Source: Sphingomonas sp. KR3-1
GTDB taxonomy: Bacteria > Pseudomonadota > Alphaproteobacteria > Sphingomonadales > Sphingomonadaceae
Assembly (NCBI RefSeq): GCF_040049295.1
Contig: NZ_JBDZDQ010000003.1
Coordinates: 124,001-188,000, forward strand
Reading direction: 5' to 3'
DNA: 64,000 nt
In this document: positions 8,573-17,564 of the stretch, one piece after another
How the letters are laid out: each line of letters opens with the position of its first letter
Numbering within the stretch: the stretch's first letter is position 1
Translations under genes and position numbers: made by a program
Notes under the pieces: model-generated
The model's database searches: none
Told to the model about the DNA's origin: nothing
Seen by the model: only the letters and a program-made list of their open reading frames with translations

Positions 8573-9831
8573 TGCGCCTCTATGTGCAGGATCGGCAGGG
8601 CCCCCGCCGTCCGATCGCCATCGACCAGGCCCCGCTCGGCCAGGGCGGCGAGGGCAGGATCCACGCGGTGCGCGGCGACCGCACGCGCGTGATCAAGCTC
8701 TATGCCGACCCCAGGCCCGAGCGGCGGGCGAAGGTGGAGGCAATGCTCGCATGCCCGCTCGCAACGCCCGCGGGCTCGGCGGGGAGCGCTGGCTTCGCGT
8801 GGCCGCAGGGGATCGTGACGGACAGCCTGGGCGCGTTCCGCGGCTTCACGATGCGGCGCATCGACACCGCCCAATATTTCGCCCTCGAGACGCTGCTGAT
8901 CCCCGCCGCGCGCGCGAAGGCCGGACTGCCCGGCGATGGCCCGACCAGCTATCGGTTCCGGGTCAAGGTCGCGCGCAACATCGCCGCCGTCATCGCCCAG
9001 GCACATCGCGCAGGGCAGGCGGTGGTCGATATCAAGCCGATGAACATCTTCATCCACCGCGTCTCTGCGCAGGTCGTCATCGTCGATTGCGACGGCTGCA
9101 GGATCAACGGGCCCGGCGGCGTGTTTCCGGCGGCGGTCGCGACCGAGGAATATCTCGCCCCGGAATTTCACGGCAAGGTGCATCTGGCCGACAGGCGCCA
9201 GGATCTGTTCGCGCTGGCGATGGTCGTCTTCCGCCTGCTCAACAACGACCTCTATCCGATGAACGGCATTCCGACCGACGCCGACGCGCCGGCAAGCCAT
9301 GCCGAGCGGATCCGTGCCAACCTGCTCACCGTCAATCCCGCGGCGCCGATACGCCAGCATGCGAAGAGCATCCAGGACATGCTCCCGGCCGAGCTGATGC
9401 AGATGTTCCGCAACGCCTTTTCGCATGTCCAGCCGTTGCGGCCATCCGCGCAGCATTGGGCCGACCATCTCGCGAAGTTCGAGCAAAGCCTGACGCGGTG
9501 CAAGCGCGTGCGCGGGCATGTCGCGCTGCCCGCCGGTTGTCCCTGGTGCATTATGGCGGACCCGGCGGCTGCGTCCGTTATCGGTACGCAAGGCTCGGCG
9601 CGACCGCGGCGCCGGGCAAATTGGGCCGCGGCGACCGCGCGATTGCTCGGCATTCCGGTTGCGATCCTGCTGTGTCTGGGACTGGCCGTCGCGTTGTACG
9701 CAGCGCCGCTCGCGGCGCGCGACCGGTCGTCGTGGCATGGTACGGCGCCAGCGGAAAATAGGGTTGAAGGTGGGGGCGACTCCGGGGGCGTCAGGCGCAC
9801 GCCTCGGCTCGTTTCGGGGCACGAGCACTGA
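8572..9831 (+). CDS. YegI-type protein kinase with C-terminal Cys cluster and TM helix
   Basis: A 419-residue protein from ATG 8572, which overlaps the phosphatase stop (TGATG). It is an atypical protein kinase: Gly-rich loop LGQGGEG (22-28), Lys42 in VIKLY, catalytic loop VVDIKPMN (Asp153, Asn158), a DCDG metal motif (Asp172) and APE at 196-198. After the kinase domain come Cys310 and CPWC (323-326), a zinc-ribbon-like cluster also seen in YegI relatives. One transmembrane helix follows at about 357-379, then a short Gly-rich tail. It would therefore be membrane-anchored with the kinase in the cytoplasm. Substrates are unknown; the VWA protein or the CHAT protein are candidates by proximity. 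Confidence 0.85.
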   Translation: MRLYVQDRQGPRRPIAIDQAPLGQGGEGRIHAVRGDRTRVIKLYADPRPERRAKVEAMLACPLATPAGSAGSAGFAWPQGIVTDSLGAFRGFTMRRIDTAQYFALETLLIPAARAKAGLPGDGPTSYRFRVKVARNIAAVIAQAHRAGQAVVDIKPMNIFIHRVSAQVVIVDCDGCRINGPGGVFPAAVATEEYLAPEFHGKVHLADRRQDLFALAMVVFRLLNNDLYPMNGIPTDADAPASHAERIRANLLTVNPAAPIRQHAKSIQDMLPAELMQMFRNAFSHVQPLRPSAQHWADHLAKFEQSLTRCKRVRGHVALPAGCPWCIMADPAAASVIGTQGSARPRRRANWAAATARLLGIPVAILLCLGLAVALYAAPLAARDRSSWHGTAPAENRVEGGGDSGGVRRTPRLVSGHEH

Positions 9832-9925
9832 GATGGGGGCTCGCCAGGGGATGGATCGGGCTGGCGGGGCCAGGACGCGGAGTCGATTGCACCTGCGCTG
9901 GCCGGCTCCCGCGGAGCCGCCAAGC

Positions 9926-11116
9926 TCAGCGGAAGAGCTTCAGGTCGACGGCCTCGCCCATTGCGCGATACCCGGCGTCGTTCGGATGGACATGATCGCC
10001 GCTGTCATAAGTGGCGGCCATGCGCAGCGGATTGTCCGCATCGGCAACCGCGCGATCGAAGTCGATGAAGCCGTCAGCCTCCTTGTTGGTCCGGATCCAC
10101 TGGTTGACCGTTCGGCGCAGCTGGTCGGCCTCCGGCTTCCACGAGCCACCGCCGCCAAAGGGTAGGATCGTGGCGAACAGGATCTTCACGCCGCGCGCAT
10201 GGGCGCGCTTGATCATCTGGCGATAGGCGCCGACGAGCGCCTCCGGCGTCAGGCTGGGCGGGTTCTGCCGAAAGCCCTGGCCGATATCGTTGATCCCCTC
10301 CAACACCAAGACATGGCTCGCGCCGGGGACCGACAGCACGTCGCGGTCGAAGCGGGCCAGCGCATTGTCGCCGGTGCCATTATGCAGCACCCGGTTGCCG
10401 CTGATGCCGGCATTGGAGACACCGACATCGATCCCGGCTGCCTGCAGCCGCTCGGCGAGAACGTCGGGCCAGCGCCGATCGGAATCGCGGGTGATCCGGG
10501 CGCCGTCGGTGATCGAATCGCCCAGCGTCACCACGGTGCGGCGGGCCCGCTCGCTATCCACTTCCACGCCGGTGAGCGCGACACCCGAGCGATAGGCCGC
10601 GGCATCCTTGAGCTTGTCCGCACCGGTCTGGTCGCCCGGCGCGACCCACAGGCTTGCCTCCGGCCGCTCGTGGATCGTCGGGCGGGGCACGTCGCCTGAG
10701 AAATGGATGCTGACCTGGAGGCGCGACAGCGGCGCGACGGGCAGGTCGATCGGGTCGCTCAGCAGCGGCGCACCGGCCGGGACGAACAGCGCCGCCTGCC
10801 CGCCGAAGCGCACAACCCGGTCGGTGCCCGGCACGACATTGCCCTTGGCGTCGACGAGCGCAACGTGGACGGCGCCGATATCCATGTCGAGCGGCGAGCA
10901 TTCGTTCGACAGCCGCAGCCGCAGCCGATTGCCGCCGGCGCTCAGCCGCACCACTTGGCGCAGCGTCTGGTCGTGCAGCGCCAGCGCCTGCTGATCGGGG
11001 CCGCTACGCACCGGCATCGGGCTGGCGGACCAGCTCCGGGTCCAGTGCTGCGCGGCGGCGGGGGAGGCGGTGGCCGCAAAGACCAGGGCGGCGGCGAGAA
11101 GTCGCATCGTTCGCAT
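9926..11116 (-). CDS. Secreted SGNH/GDSL hydrolase
   Basis: About 396 residues from ATG 11116, with a clear signal peptide ending near ASPAAAQ. The catalytic SGNH blocks are present: GDSITDG (nucleophile Ser), an NAGISGNR block, GINDIG (Asn) and DHVHPNDAGY (Asp/His pair). An N-terminal ~150-residue β-rich region precedes the hydrolase domain, as in secreted carbohydrate-active or esterase-type SGNH enzymes. A deacetylase/esterase role in the periplasm or outside the cell is likely. It is the last gene of the unit with the phospholipase-like gene, 23 bp downstream of it, and therefore under operator A. Confidence 0.82.
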   Translation of the reverse strand: MRTMRLLAAALVFAATASPAAAQHWTRSWSASPMPVRSGPDQQALALHDQTLRQVVRLSAGGNRLRLRLSNECSPLDMDIGAVHVALVDAKGNVVPGTDRVVRFGGQAALFVPAGAPLLSDPIDLPVAPLSRLQVSIHFSGDVPRPTIHERPEASLWVAPGDQTGADKLKDAAAYRSGVALTGVEVDSERARRTVVTLGDSITDGARITRDSDRRWPDVLAERLQAAGIDVGVSNAGISGNRVLHNGTGDNALARFDRDVLSVPGASHVLVLEGINDIGQGFRQNPPSLTPEALVGAYRQMIKRAHARGVKILFATILPFGGGGSWKPEADQLRRTVNQWIRTNKEADGFIDFDRAVADADNPLRMAATYDSGDHVHPNDAGYRAMGEAVDLKLFR

Positions 11117-11139
11117 CGTCGATCCTTTGATGAAGTGGC

Positions 11140-12615
11140 TCAGCGCGTGTGCCGCGCGGGACGACCCGGCGGCTGCCGGGGCACGATCTGATTGGCGAGG
11201 GGGGCGGCAGGGGGCGGCAGCGTCGCCACCTGCTGCTGCGCCTCGACGAAGCGCTTCGCCGTATCGGGCAGCGCCGGGATTTCGCCCGGCGCTGCGTCGA
11301 AGCGGAAGGCGGAGGTGAGGTCGCCGAAGGCCTGGCGGCGCCACGGCGTGACGTTGGGCGCCTCGACGCCGGTGACCTTCTCGAGGAATTGGAGCTGCGA
11401 CGTGTGGTCGAACGGCTGGCTGCACACCCAGCCGCCGGCGGTCCAAGGCGAGACGATGATGCACGGCACCCGGAAGCCCGCGCCGATCGGCCAGCCCTTG
11501 GGATCGACGCCGGTGGGCGAGCGCTTGCTGGGGAATTCATCGTCCGTGCCCGCCGGCGGGGTGGGCGGCGGGACATGGTCGAACAGCCCGTCATTCTCGT
11601 CATAGGCGAGAATGAACACGGTCTTGGCCCAGACCTCCGGGTTGGAGGCGAGCGCTTCGAGCTTCGACGCGATGAACTTGGCGCCGGCAGCGGGCATCGA
11701 CTGGGCGGGATGCTCGTTCTGCCAGATCGGCGCGAACAGCCAGCTCACCGTGGGCAGCTTGTCGTCGCGCACGTCCTGCTCGAACTGGTCGAGCGCAGCG
11801 GTGCGCGCATTGCGGCGCAGCGGCGAGCTGTCGGGCGCGTCGTGATAGGATTTGAAGTATTTGAGGCTGCTCGTCATCCCGTCGGGCACATGGTAGCAGC
11901 GCCAGCTGACCCCTGCCTCGGTGAGGTTCTCGGCATAGGTGCGCCAGGTGCGCGACGTCACTTCGTTGCTCAGGATCGGGCCGGTGGCGAGGCCGTGCGG
12001 ATCGATCGTGCCGGTCTCCCAATAGAGCCGGTTGGGCGCCGTCGAGCCCAGCATCGAGCTGTGATAGCGGTCGCAGATCGTGAAGGATTCGGCGAGCGCG
12101 CGGTGAAAGGGAATGTCCGCCGCTTCGTAATAACCCATCGAGAGCGGCACATCCTCCTTGCTGCCGTCGAGCCGGTAATGCGCGGTGAGCCAGCTATCCA
12201 TCGCGCCGCCGTTCCAGGCTTCGTGCAGCACGTCCCAGCCATGGCCGGTCGAGGGGATGCGCTGGGCGGAAGTGGTGCGGCTGTCGAGATGGAAGGGCAG
12301 GAGATAGCCGTCCGGATGATGCTCGGAAGGCTGGTGGAAGACGTTGCGCCCGGTCGGCAGCATGATCGCATTGGGATCGGAGAAGCCGATCACCCCCGGC
12401 ATCGTGCCGAAATAATGATCGAACGAGCGGTTCTCCTGCAGCAGCAGGACGACGTGCTTGATGTCGCGCAGCGACGGGTCGCGGCTCGGCGGGGCGGCGG
12501 CGAGCGCGCGGCGCAGGTTGGGCGGCAGCGCCACCATGCTCGCCGCGCCGGCGGCCGCCGCGGCGCCGAGCAGGCGGCGGCGCGTGAAGGACTGGTGGAG
12601 GTTTTTTCCGCGCAT
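11140..12615 (-). CDS. Tat-exported phospholipase C / acid phosphatase-like phosphoesterase
   Basis: A protein of about 491 residues of the phosphoesterase (PLC/AcpA) family. The N-terminus has the twin-arginine signal FTRRRLLGAAAAAGAAS and the mature part starts with the family signature HVVLLLQENRSFDHYFGT. The metal-binding set continues with the C-terminal ILAYDENDGLFDHVPPP block. Such enzymes hydrolyse phosphate esters, commonly phosphatidylcholine-type lipids, in the periplasm. The start is uncertain: ATG 12615 puts the Arg pair at residue 12-14, while a GTG at 12663 gives 16 more residues. It heads the unit with the SGNH hydrolase, and operator A lies 84 bp (to ATG) upstream. Confidence 0.8.
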   Translation of the reverse strand: MRGKNLHQSFTRRRLLGAAAAAGAASMVALPPNLRRALAAAPPSRDPSLRDIKHVVLLLQENRSFDHYFGTMPGVIGFSDPNAIMLPTGRNVFHQPSEHHPDGYLLPFHLDSRTTSAQRIPSTGHGWDVLHEAWNGGAMDSWLTAHYRLDGSKEDVPLSMGYYEAADIPFHRALAESFTICDRYHSSMLGSTAPNRLYWETGTIDPHGLATGPILSNEVTSRTWRTYAENLTEAGVSWRCYHVPDGMTSSLKYFKSYHDAPDSSPLRRNARTAALDQFEQDVRDDKLPTVSWLFAPIWQNEHPAQSMPAAGAKFIASKLEALASNPEVWAKTVFILAYDENDGLFDHVPPPTPPAGTDDEFPSKRSPTGVDPKGWPIGAGFRVPCIIVSPWTAGGWVCSQPFDHTSQLQFLEKVTGVEAPNVTPWRRQAFGDLTSAFRFDAAPGEIPALPDTAKRFVEAQQQVATLPPPAAPLANQIVPRQPPGRPARHTR

Positions 12616-12698
12616 CGGCGTTGCGTTCCCGTCAGGCGGCCGCTGCGGGTTGCGAGCGGCCACTGTTCGCGAACGCCCTAGGAATCGCGTGTGACATA

Positions 12699-12722
12699 TT
12701 TAATTACTTCCCTGGAATTAAA
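12699..12722 (-). promoter_or_regulatory. Operator A (putative ROK repressor site)
   Basis: Inverted repeat TTTAATT-N10-AATTAAA with perfect 7-bp arms, flanked by TGACA on the + strand side. It lies just upstream of the phospholipase C-like gene and covers the stop codon of the glycosidase gene. The same arrangement occurs at 16347, 21672 and 21887. Confidence 0.65.
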
Positions 12723-15283
12723 GCGATGGTTTCGCCCATCCGCGTCGGGAAGCTCAGCAGGCTGCCGGTGAGCGTCTCTGCCGGGCGTCCGTCGCGCTGC
12801 AGCGTCACGGCCGCGGGAAATGGATTGCGCAGCCGGCACGGCGCCCCCGCCTTTGAGCGGAGTTCGAGCCGGGTCACCGCGCCGCGCGTCATCGTCGCCT
12901 CGACCACGAAGCCGCCGCGGGCGTGCAGGCGATAGTCGGCGTCCCAGTCGGTCGGCCAGGCGGGGAAGAGATGCAGGATCGGATCCTCGCCCGGCGCAGG
13001 TGGAGCGCTCTGCAGCAGCGCGAGCTGCAGCGCCTCGGACGCGCGGCCGAGATGCTGGGCGCTCATCGCCTGCGCGCCTTCGCCCAGGCTCAGCCGGTTG
13101 CGCAGCAGCGGCGTGTTGGCGAGCGCGCCGGGTGCGGCGAGGGCGCCCATCTGGCGCGGCACAAGGTCGCGGACCAGCTCGGCGCGGCCGAGCAGCGCCG
13201 CGGCGATCGGCAGCTTGGTGAGGCCGTTGTTCCAGGTCTTCGAGGCTGGGCCATGGCTTTCGACGAGCCTGTCGAGCGTCGCCTGGGCGAGGTCGCGCAG
13301 CGCGGTGTCGCGCGCCTCGACGCCGCACAGGTCGAAGAACCACACGGGCAGCGTGTGTGGCTCGGCGCGGACATAGTCGGGATTGAAATATCGCGCAGGC
13401 CCGCGTGCCGCCGCGAGCGTGCGAGGTCCGTGCAGCAGGTCGGCGCCTAGCACGTCGGGATCGTCGCTGCAGGGCAGCGGTGCGAGCCGGTCGAGAAAAT
13501 CACGCCACGCCGGTTGCAGCGCCTTGTCGCGGTCGAGCAATGCTGCCGCGCGCAACAGCGCCGGGATCACCGCACGCAGCGCCGCCAGATCCTCGCTGGC
13601 GTCGCGCGCATCGCGGATCGGCTCGCTGTTGTTCGATCCCTGGATGTGGAACCTGCCGTCCGCTTCCAGCCGCACCATCGGGTGGTGGCGATAGAATTCG
13701 ACCGCGCCGCGCAGCATCGGATAGGCGCGCTCGGCCAGCCAGGCGCGGTCCTGGGTGAATTCGTAGCGCAGCCAGAAATGATAGGCGATCTTGGCGGTGG
13801 TCGCGAAGATGTGGCTGGTCGGGCCATAGGGGCCGTGGCCGCGCTCGCCGAACAGATAGCGCCCCTTCTCCCAGCGGCCCGGCGTCTTCCAGTTCCAGAC
13901 GCTGGCATAGGGATGCTTGGTCGTGGCGTAATCGAGAAAGGCCGGCGATTTCTCCGCCCAGGGCTTTCGCGACAGATAGAGCGCGCGCATCTCCGCCGCG
14001 ATTTCGGGCGGCAGCGGCTCGGGCCCGTCGAACGTAACGGTCTCGGGGATGAAGATGCCCTGCGAGCCCCATTGCGCCTCGGCCGCCGCGCGGCAGGCCG
14101 GCAACATGGCGGAATAGAGGTCGAAGAACGGATCGGTCAGCACCAGCCGGCCCGATGCCGGCAGCGCTTCCTGATAGCAGCTGGTGTTGGTGTACCAATG
14201 CTGCGCGCCCCAGGCGCGCGGGTCGCCGCCGGTGTTCCACAGCATGCCGTTGAACTTGGGCGGGAACTTGCCGCCCGATGTGGCGGCCATCAGGTACAGA
14301 TAATAATGATAGTCGCGCTGCACGCGTTCTGCGGTGCCGTCGGCGCTGTGCAGGGCCAGCGATCCCTGGTCCCAGAAATCATGCCACCAGGCGCGCGCGG
14401 CCTGGGCCAGCGCGGGCATTCCCGCGGTGCGTGCGGTCTCGAGCGCCCGTCGCGCGGTGGCGAGGCTGTCGCCATCGTCACCGAAGCCCGCCGCCGAGCT
14501 GACGAACAGCGTCGTGGCATCGCTCGCGATGAGCGCGACGCTGGCTTCGTCGAGCAGCTCGCTCTCCGCCGCGCCCGAGGCGAAGGCCGCCATCACCGCG
14601 GTGTGGCTGCGGAACGGCACCTCGCGAAATTCCTGCGACAGCGCGATCGCGGCATCCTCGGCATGCAGGCGCGTGACGGCGAGATGGCTCCTGGTCCGCA
14701 ACGTCGTGGCATGCGTGTCGGCGGCACCGTTCGCGTCGGTGGAGCTCGGCGCATAGCGGAGCGCACGGAGCGTGGCGGTCACCGCGCTGCCGCGCCGATC
14801 CTGGATCGCGATCGCGAACACGTCGGGCTCGCGCGCCGCGACGATCTCCACCTTCACCCCGTCGCCGGTGATCGTGACGATGCCGTCATAGACCGAGAGG
14901 TGGAGCGCCACCTTGCCCTTGCGGAACGGGCGCCCCTCGAAGCGCAGGTCGAGCCAGGCGCAGCCGCCGCAATAGTCGTTGTGCGCCTCGTTGAAGCTGT
15001 TCGAGGCGGAGCCGGCCGGATAGGCATCGACGCGGTTGATCTGCAGCCGGACCTGCGAAGCTGTGGTCCAGACCAGGCTGCCCATCCGGCCATTGCCGAT
15101 CGGCAGTCCTTCCTCGCTGCGCCGGGGCGGCTCGGCATAATGGAGGTCGGACAGCGCGATACGGTCGCGGATCGCCTTGGCGGGGTCGTCGGCCGCTTGT
15201 GCGGCATGACCCAACGCCGGGAGCCCGCCCGCGGCGACGCTCGCGGCCTTGAGGAAGCTGCGCCGGGAGAAGGGGTGCGCCAT
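12704..15283 (-). CDS. Tat-exported GH95/DUF5703-like glycoside hydrolase
   Basis: An 859-residue protein starting at ATG 15283. The Tat signal SRRSFLKAASVAAGG is at the N-terminus. The next block, LPIGNGRMGSLVW, is typical of the N-terminal β-domain of GH95-like and DUF5703 proteins, and the C-terminal ~450 residues look like an (α/α)6 barrel (WNNGLTKLPIAAALLGRAEL, AQAMSAQHLGR). A glycosidase acting on an oligosaccharide in the periplasm is likely; the substrate (for instance a fucosyl or galactosyl residue) cannot be named. It starts 4 bp after the glycerophosphodiesterase stop with no clear Shine-Dalgarno, so translation is probably coupled. Upstream in-frame codons overlapping the previous gene were rejected as start. 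Confidence 0.7.
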   Translation of the reverse strand: MAHPFSRRSFLKAASVAAGGLPALGHAAQAADDPAKAIRDRIALSDLHYAEPPRRSEEGLPIGNGRMGSLVWTTASQVRLQINRVDAYPAGSASNSFNEAHNDYCGGCAWLDLRFEGRPFRKGKVALHLSVYDGIVTITGDGVKVEIVAAREPDVFAIAIQDRRGSAVTATLRALRYAPSSTDANGAADTHATTLRTRSHLAVTRLHAEDAAIALSQEFREVPFRSHTAVMAAFASGAAESELLDEASVALIASDATTLFVSSAAGFGDDGDSLATARRALETARTAGMPALAQAARAWWHDFWDQGSLALHSADGTAERVQRDYHYYLYLMAATSGGKFPPKFNGMLWNTGGDPRAWGAQHWYTNTSCYQEALPASGRLVLTDPFFDLYSAMLPACRAAAEAQWGSQGIFIPETVTFDGPEPLPPEIAAEMRALYLSRKPWAEKSPAFLDYATTKHPYASVWNWKTPGRWEKGRYLFGERGHGPYGPTSHIFATTAKIAYHFWLRYEFTQDRAWLAERAYPMLRGAVEFYRHHPMVRLEADGRFHIQGSNNSEPIRDARDASEDLAALRAVIPALLRAAALLDRDKALQPAWRDFLDRLAPLPCSDDPDVLGADLLHGPRTLAAARGPARYFNPDYVRAEPHTLPVWFFDLCGVEARDTALRDLAQATLDRLVESHGPASKTWNNGLTKLPIAAALLGRAELVRDLVPRQMGALAAPGALANTPLLRNRLSLGEGAQAMSAQHLGRASEALQLALLQSAPPAPGEDPILHLFPAWPTDWDADYRLHARGGFVVEATMTRGAVTRLELRSKAGAPCRLRNPFPAAVTLQRDGRPAETLTGSLLSFPTRMGETIALIPGK

Positions 15284-15287
15284 CGAT

Positions 15288-16217
15288 CTATAGCCGTTGC
15301 GTGGCCCGGAAGGCGAGCAGCGCCTCGGGCTCGTCGGTCTGGAAGATGCTGATGCCGGCGCGGTACATGCGGCCCCATACCTGGTCCGGATCGCGCAGCG
15401 CCGCGGCATCTCCGCCCCAGCCGGTGATGAAGCCGCTCCACAGCGTATTGACCCACAACCGCACGCCGTTGGCATGCGCGACGACCGCGGGAAGCTGCTC
15501 CGGCGACATCTGCGGTAGCTCGATCGCGATCGGCCGCTTGCCGGCGGTCTGCCGCAGGGCGATCGCGCCAAGGTCGGCATCGCCGTGCGGGTTGAGCAGG
15601 ATCGGCGCGAAGGGTACCCGGTCATAGGGCGAGAGTGCCGCGAGCGCGGGCGAGTTCGGCCCGGCGACGGTCTTGACGATCACCTGGTCCTGCATACCCG
15701 CCCGCTCCACCGCCGCGATCACTTCGACGTAGATGGCGTCCTTGACGTCGAGGTTCAGGTGCATTCGCCCGTGTGCGGCGGCCAGCATCTCGTCCAGCGT
15801 CGCGATCCGCTGGTCGGTGGGGGCGGCATCCTTGCCGCCGAGATTCTCGCGCAGGCGCAGCGTGCGCAGCTCGGCAAGCGTCTTGTTGCGCACCCGGCCG
15901 CTGCCGGTGGTGGTGCGCTCGAGCGTGTCGTCATGGATCATCACCAGCTCGCCATCGGCGGTCTGGCGCACATCGGTCTCCATCATGTCGGCGCCGATCC
16001 GCACGCAATTCTCGAGCGCCGCGATCGAATTCTCCGGCGCGGAGGGCAGGCCGTGGCCGGGCGCCGCATTATGGCAGCCGCGATGCGCCACCACGAGGAT
16101 GCGCGCGCTGGTGCCGCCGAAGCGGTCGCGGACGCCGGGTGCGGCGGCAACGGATGTCGAGACGAGAGCCATCGAAAAAAGCAGGGAAAGTCCGGCGGAA
16201 GCCCGGAATCGCATCAT
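15288..16217 (-). CDS. Secreted glycerophosphodiester phosphodiesterase
   Basis: A 309-residue GDPD with a signal peptide cleaved near VAAAP. The TIM-barrel catalytic motifs are visible: VVAHRGCHN (His), APENSIAAL (Glu), MMETDVRQTADGELVMIHDD (metal Glu/Asp and second catalytic His) and LDVKD. These enzymes split glycerophosphodiesters into glycerol-3-phosphate and an alcohol using a metal ion. AAGGA lies 6-7 nt upstream of the paired ATG codons. It is the first gene of the unit with the glycosidase, with operator B about 130 bp upstream. Together with the PLC-like enzyme, it points to a phosphodiester-linked substrate. Confidence 0.85.
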   Translation of the reverse strand: MMRFRASAGLSLLFSMALVSTSVAAAPGVRDRFGGTSARILVVAHRGCHNAAPGHGLPSAPENSIAALENCVRIGADMMETDVRQTADGELVMIHDDTLERTTTGSGRVRNKTLAELRTLRLRENLGGKDAAPTDQRIATLDEMLAAAHGRMHLNLDVKDAIYVEVIAAVERAGMQDQVIVKTVAGPNSPALAALSPYDRVPFAPILLNPHGDADLGAIALRQTAGKRPIAIELPQMSPEQLPAVVAHANGVRLWVNTLWSGFITGWGGDAAALRDPDQVWGRMYRAGISIFQTDEPEALLAFRATQRL

Positions 16218-16346
16218 CGTCTATCCTTGACCGACTGCATCTGGAGGGTGCGATCGACCGAGCCATGCTGAAGCGCGAACAATATCATCAAGCCTTCCCG
16301 GCGCGGTCGTTATCGATAGCCCGGTCTGGGTCGCGACGATGACAGA

Positions 16347-16370
16347 TTTACTTAATTACAGAGAATTAAA
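16347..16370 (-). promoter_or_regulatory. Operator B (putative ROK repressor site)
   Basis: Inverted repeat TTTACTT-N10-AATTAAA (one arm mismatch relative to operators A and C) with the same TGACA flank. It sits between the ROK gene stop, which it covers, and the glycerophosphodiesterase gene, so it could control the GDPD-glycosidase unit. Confidence 0.6.
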
Positions 16371-17556
16371 CCGGACTGCCGTGCACCGATGCGGTTATTT
16401 CGTGGATCGGGATCAGCGCGGCGCCGATCGCCGCCGCCCAGCTGCCCAGCCGCGACACATGGAAGCGGACCGAAGGCTGGGAGGGGTGCTCGATCATGTC
16501 CTTTCCGCGCGTGACGCGGTCGCCCAGTGCCTGGAGGATCGACGGCGGCAGGCCGCCCGACAGCACGATCGCGCCGGGATCGATCCAGCCGATGCCGGCA
16601 TCGACCGCGAGCCACAGCTGGTCGCCGGCGCGCACGGCCCAGGCGGCGATGGTCTCGGCATGGCTTTCCAGGACCTGGTCGATCTCGTTGAGCGTCTCGA
16701 TCGCAGCACCGGCCTCGCGTAGCGTCTTGAGCAGGTCGATCGCCGAGGGGCGCGCACGGTCGAGCGGGAAGAAGCCGCCAATCTCGCCGGCATTGCCATG
16801 CTCGCCGCCGAACACGTTGCGGCGGCTGATCACGCCCGCGCCGACGCCGTGGCCGAGGAAGAAGACGATCGCCGAATCGCAGCTGCGGATCAGGCCGCTG
16901 TCGTAGAATTCCGCCAGCCCCGCGCAGGTCGCCTCATTCTCCACGAACACGGGGACGCCCAGATAGTCCTCGAAATAGTCGGGCAGATCGACATCCTGCC
17001 AGCCGCGCAGCCATTCGACGGTGCGCCGGCGCCGGGGCGACCATTTGGTGACCGGCCCCGGCACCGCCAGGCCGAGTCCGAGGAAGCGCGTGCGCATCAG
17101 CGAGCGCTCGCCGGCCATGGCGCGCAGCCGCGCATCGATCGCCTCGGCGAACACGCGGGGATCGGGGCTGGCGAAAGGCTGCGCCTCGCGCGCGATCAGG
17201 GTGCCGGCAAAGTCGACCAGCACGATCTCGAGCCAGCCGGGATGCACCGTCGCGCCTGCCGCATAGCCGCCGCCGCCCGCCACGGCGAGCGGGATCGACG
17301 GGCGCCCGCGCTCGGCGAGTACCTGTTCGCGTTCCTCGATCAGGTCCAGCGTGATCAGCTCGCGCGTCAGCCGCGTCATCGGCCCGGCATGGATGCCGAG
17401 CTGTTGCGCGATCTCCGCACGCGGCGCCGCGCCCTGGATGCGCAGGTTCCACAGGATTCGCTTGTGCTGGTCGGTCAGCAGCCTGGAGAGATCGGAACGC
17501 ATGGATTTCCTTACCGCGAGCGTTCCTACATCGGGTTGGCGGGGCTTGATAGGCAT
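16366..17556 (-). CDS. ROK-family transcriptional repressor
   Basis: About 396 residues. The N-terminus carries a winged helix-turn-helix (QHKRILWNLRIQGAAPRAEI... with RLTRELITLDLI as the recognition region). The rest is a ROK sugar-kinase-like fold with GLGLAVPGPV, FVENEATCAG and the GEHGNAGEIGGF block. The usual ROK zinc motif (CxCGxxGC) is not evident, as in several XylR/NagC-type repressors. ATG 17556 follows GAGG and lies 9 bp after the MFS stop; an alternative ATG at 17502 has AAGGA upstream. ROK repressors bind AT-rich palindromes and are released by a sugar. It is the obvious candidate to bind operators A-D. Confidence 0.82.
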   Translation of the reverse strand: MPIKPRQPDVGTLAVRKSMRSDLSRLLTDQHKRILWNLRIQGAAPRAEIAQQLGIHAGPMTRLTRELITLDLIEEREQVLAERGRPSIPLAVAGGGGYAAGATVHPGWLEIVLVDFAGTLIAREAQPFASPDPRVFAEAIDARLRAMAGERSLMRTRFLGLGLAVPGPVTKWSPRRRRTVEWLRGWQDVDLPDYFEDYLGVPVFVENEATCAGLAEFYDSGLIRSCDSAIVFFLGHGVGAGVISRRNVFGGEHGNAGEIGGFFPLDRARPSAIDLLKTLREAGAAIETLNEIDQVLESHAETIAAWAVRAGDQLWLAVDAGIGWIDPGAIVLSGGLPPSILQALGDRVTRGKDMIEHPSQPSVRFHVSRLGSWAAAIGAALIPIHEITASVHGSPV

Positions 17557-17564
17557 GGCCCGCC

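Noticed and set aside
15284..15625. N-terminal extension of the glycosidase
   Set aside because: It overlaps the GDPD gene and reads as out-of-frame shadow; the Tat signal starts at 15283.
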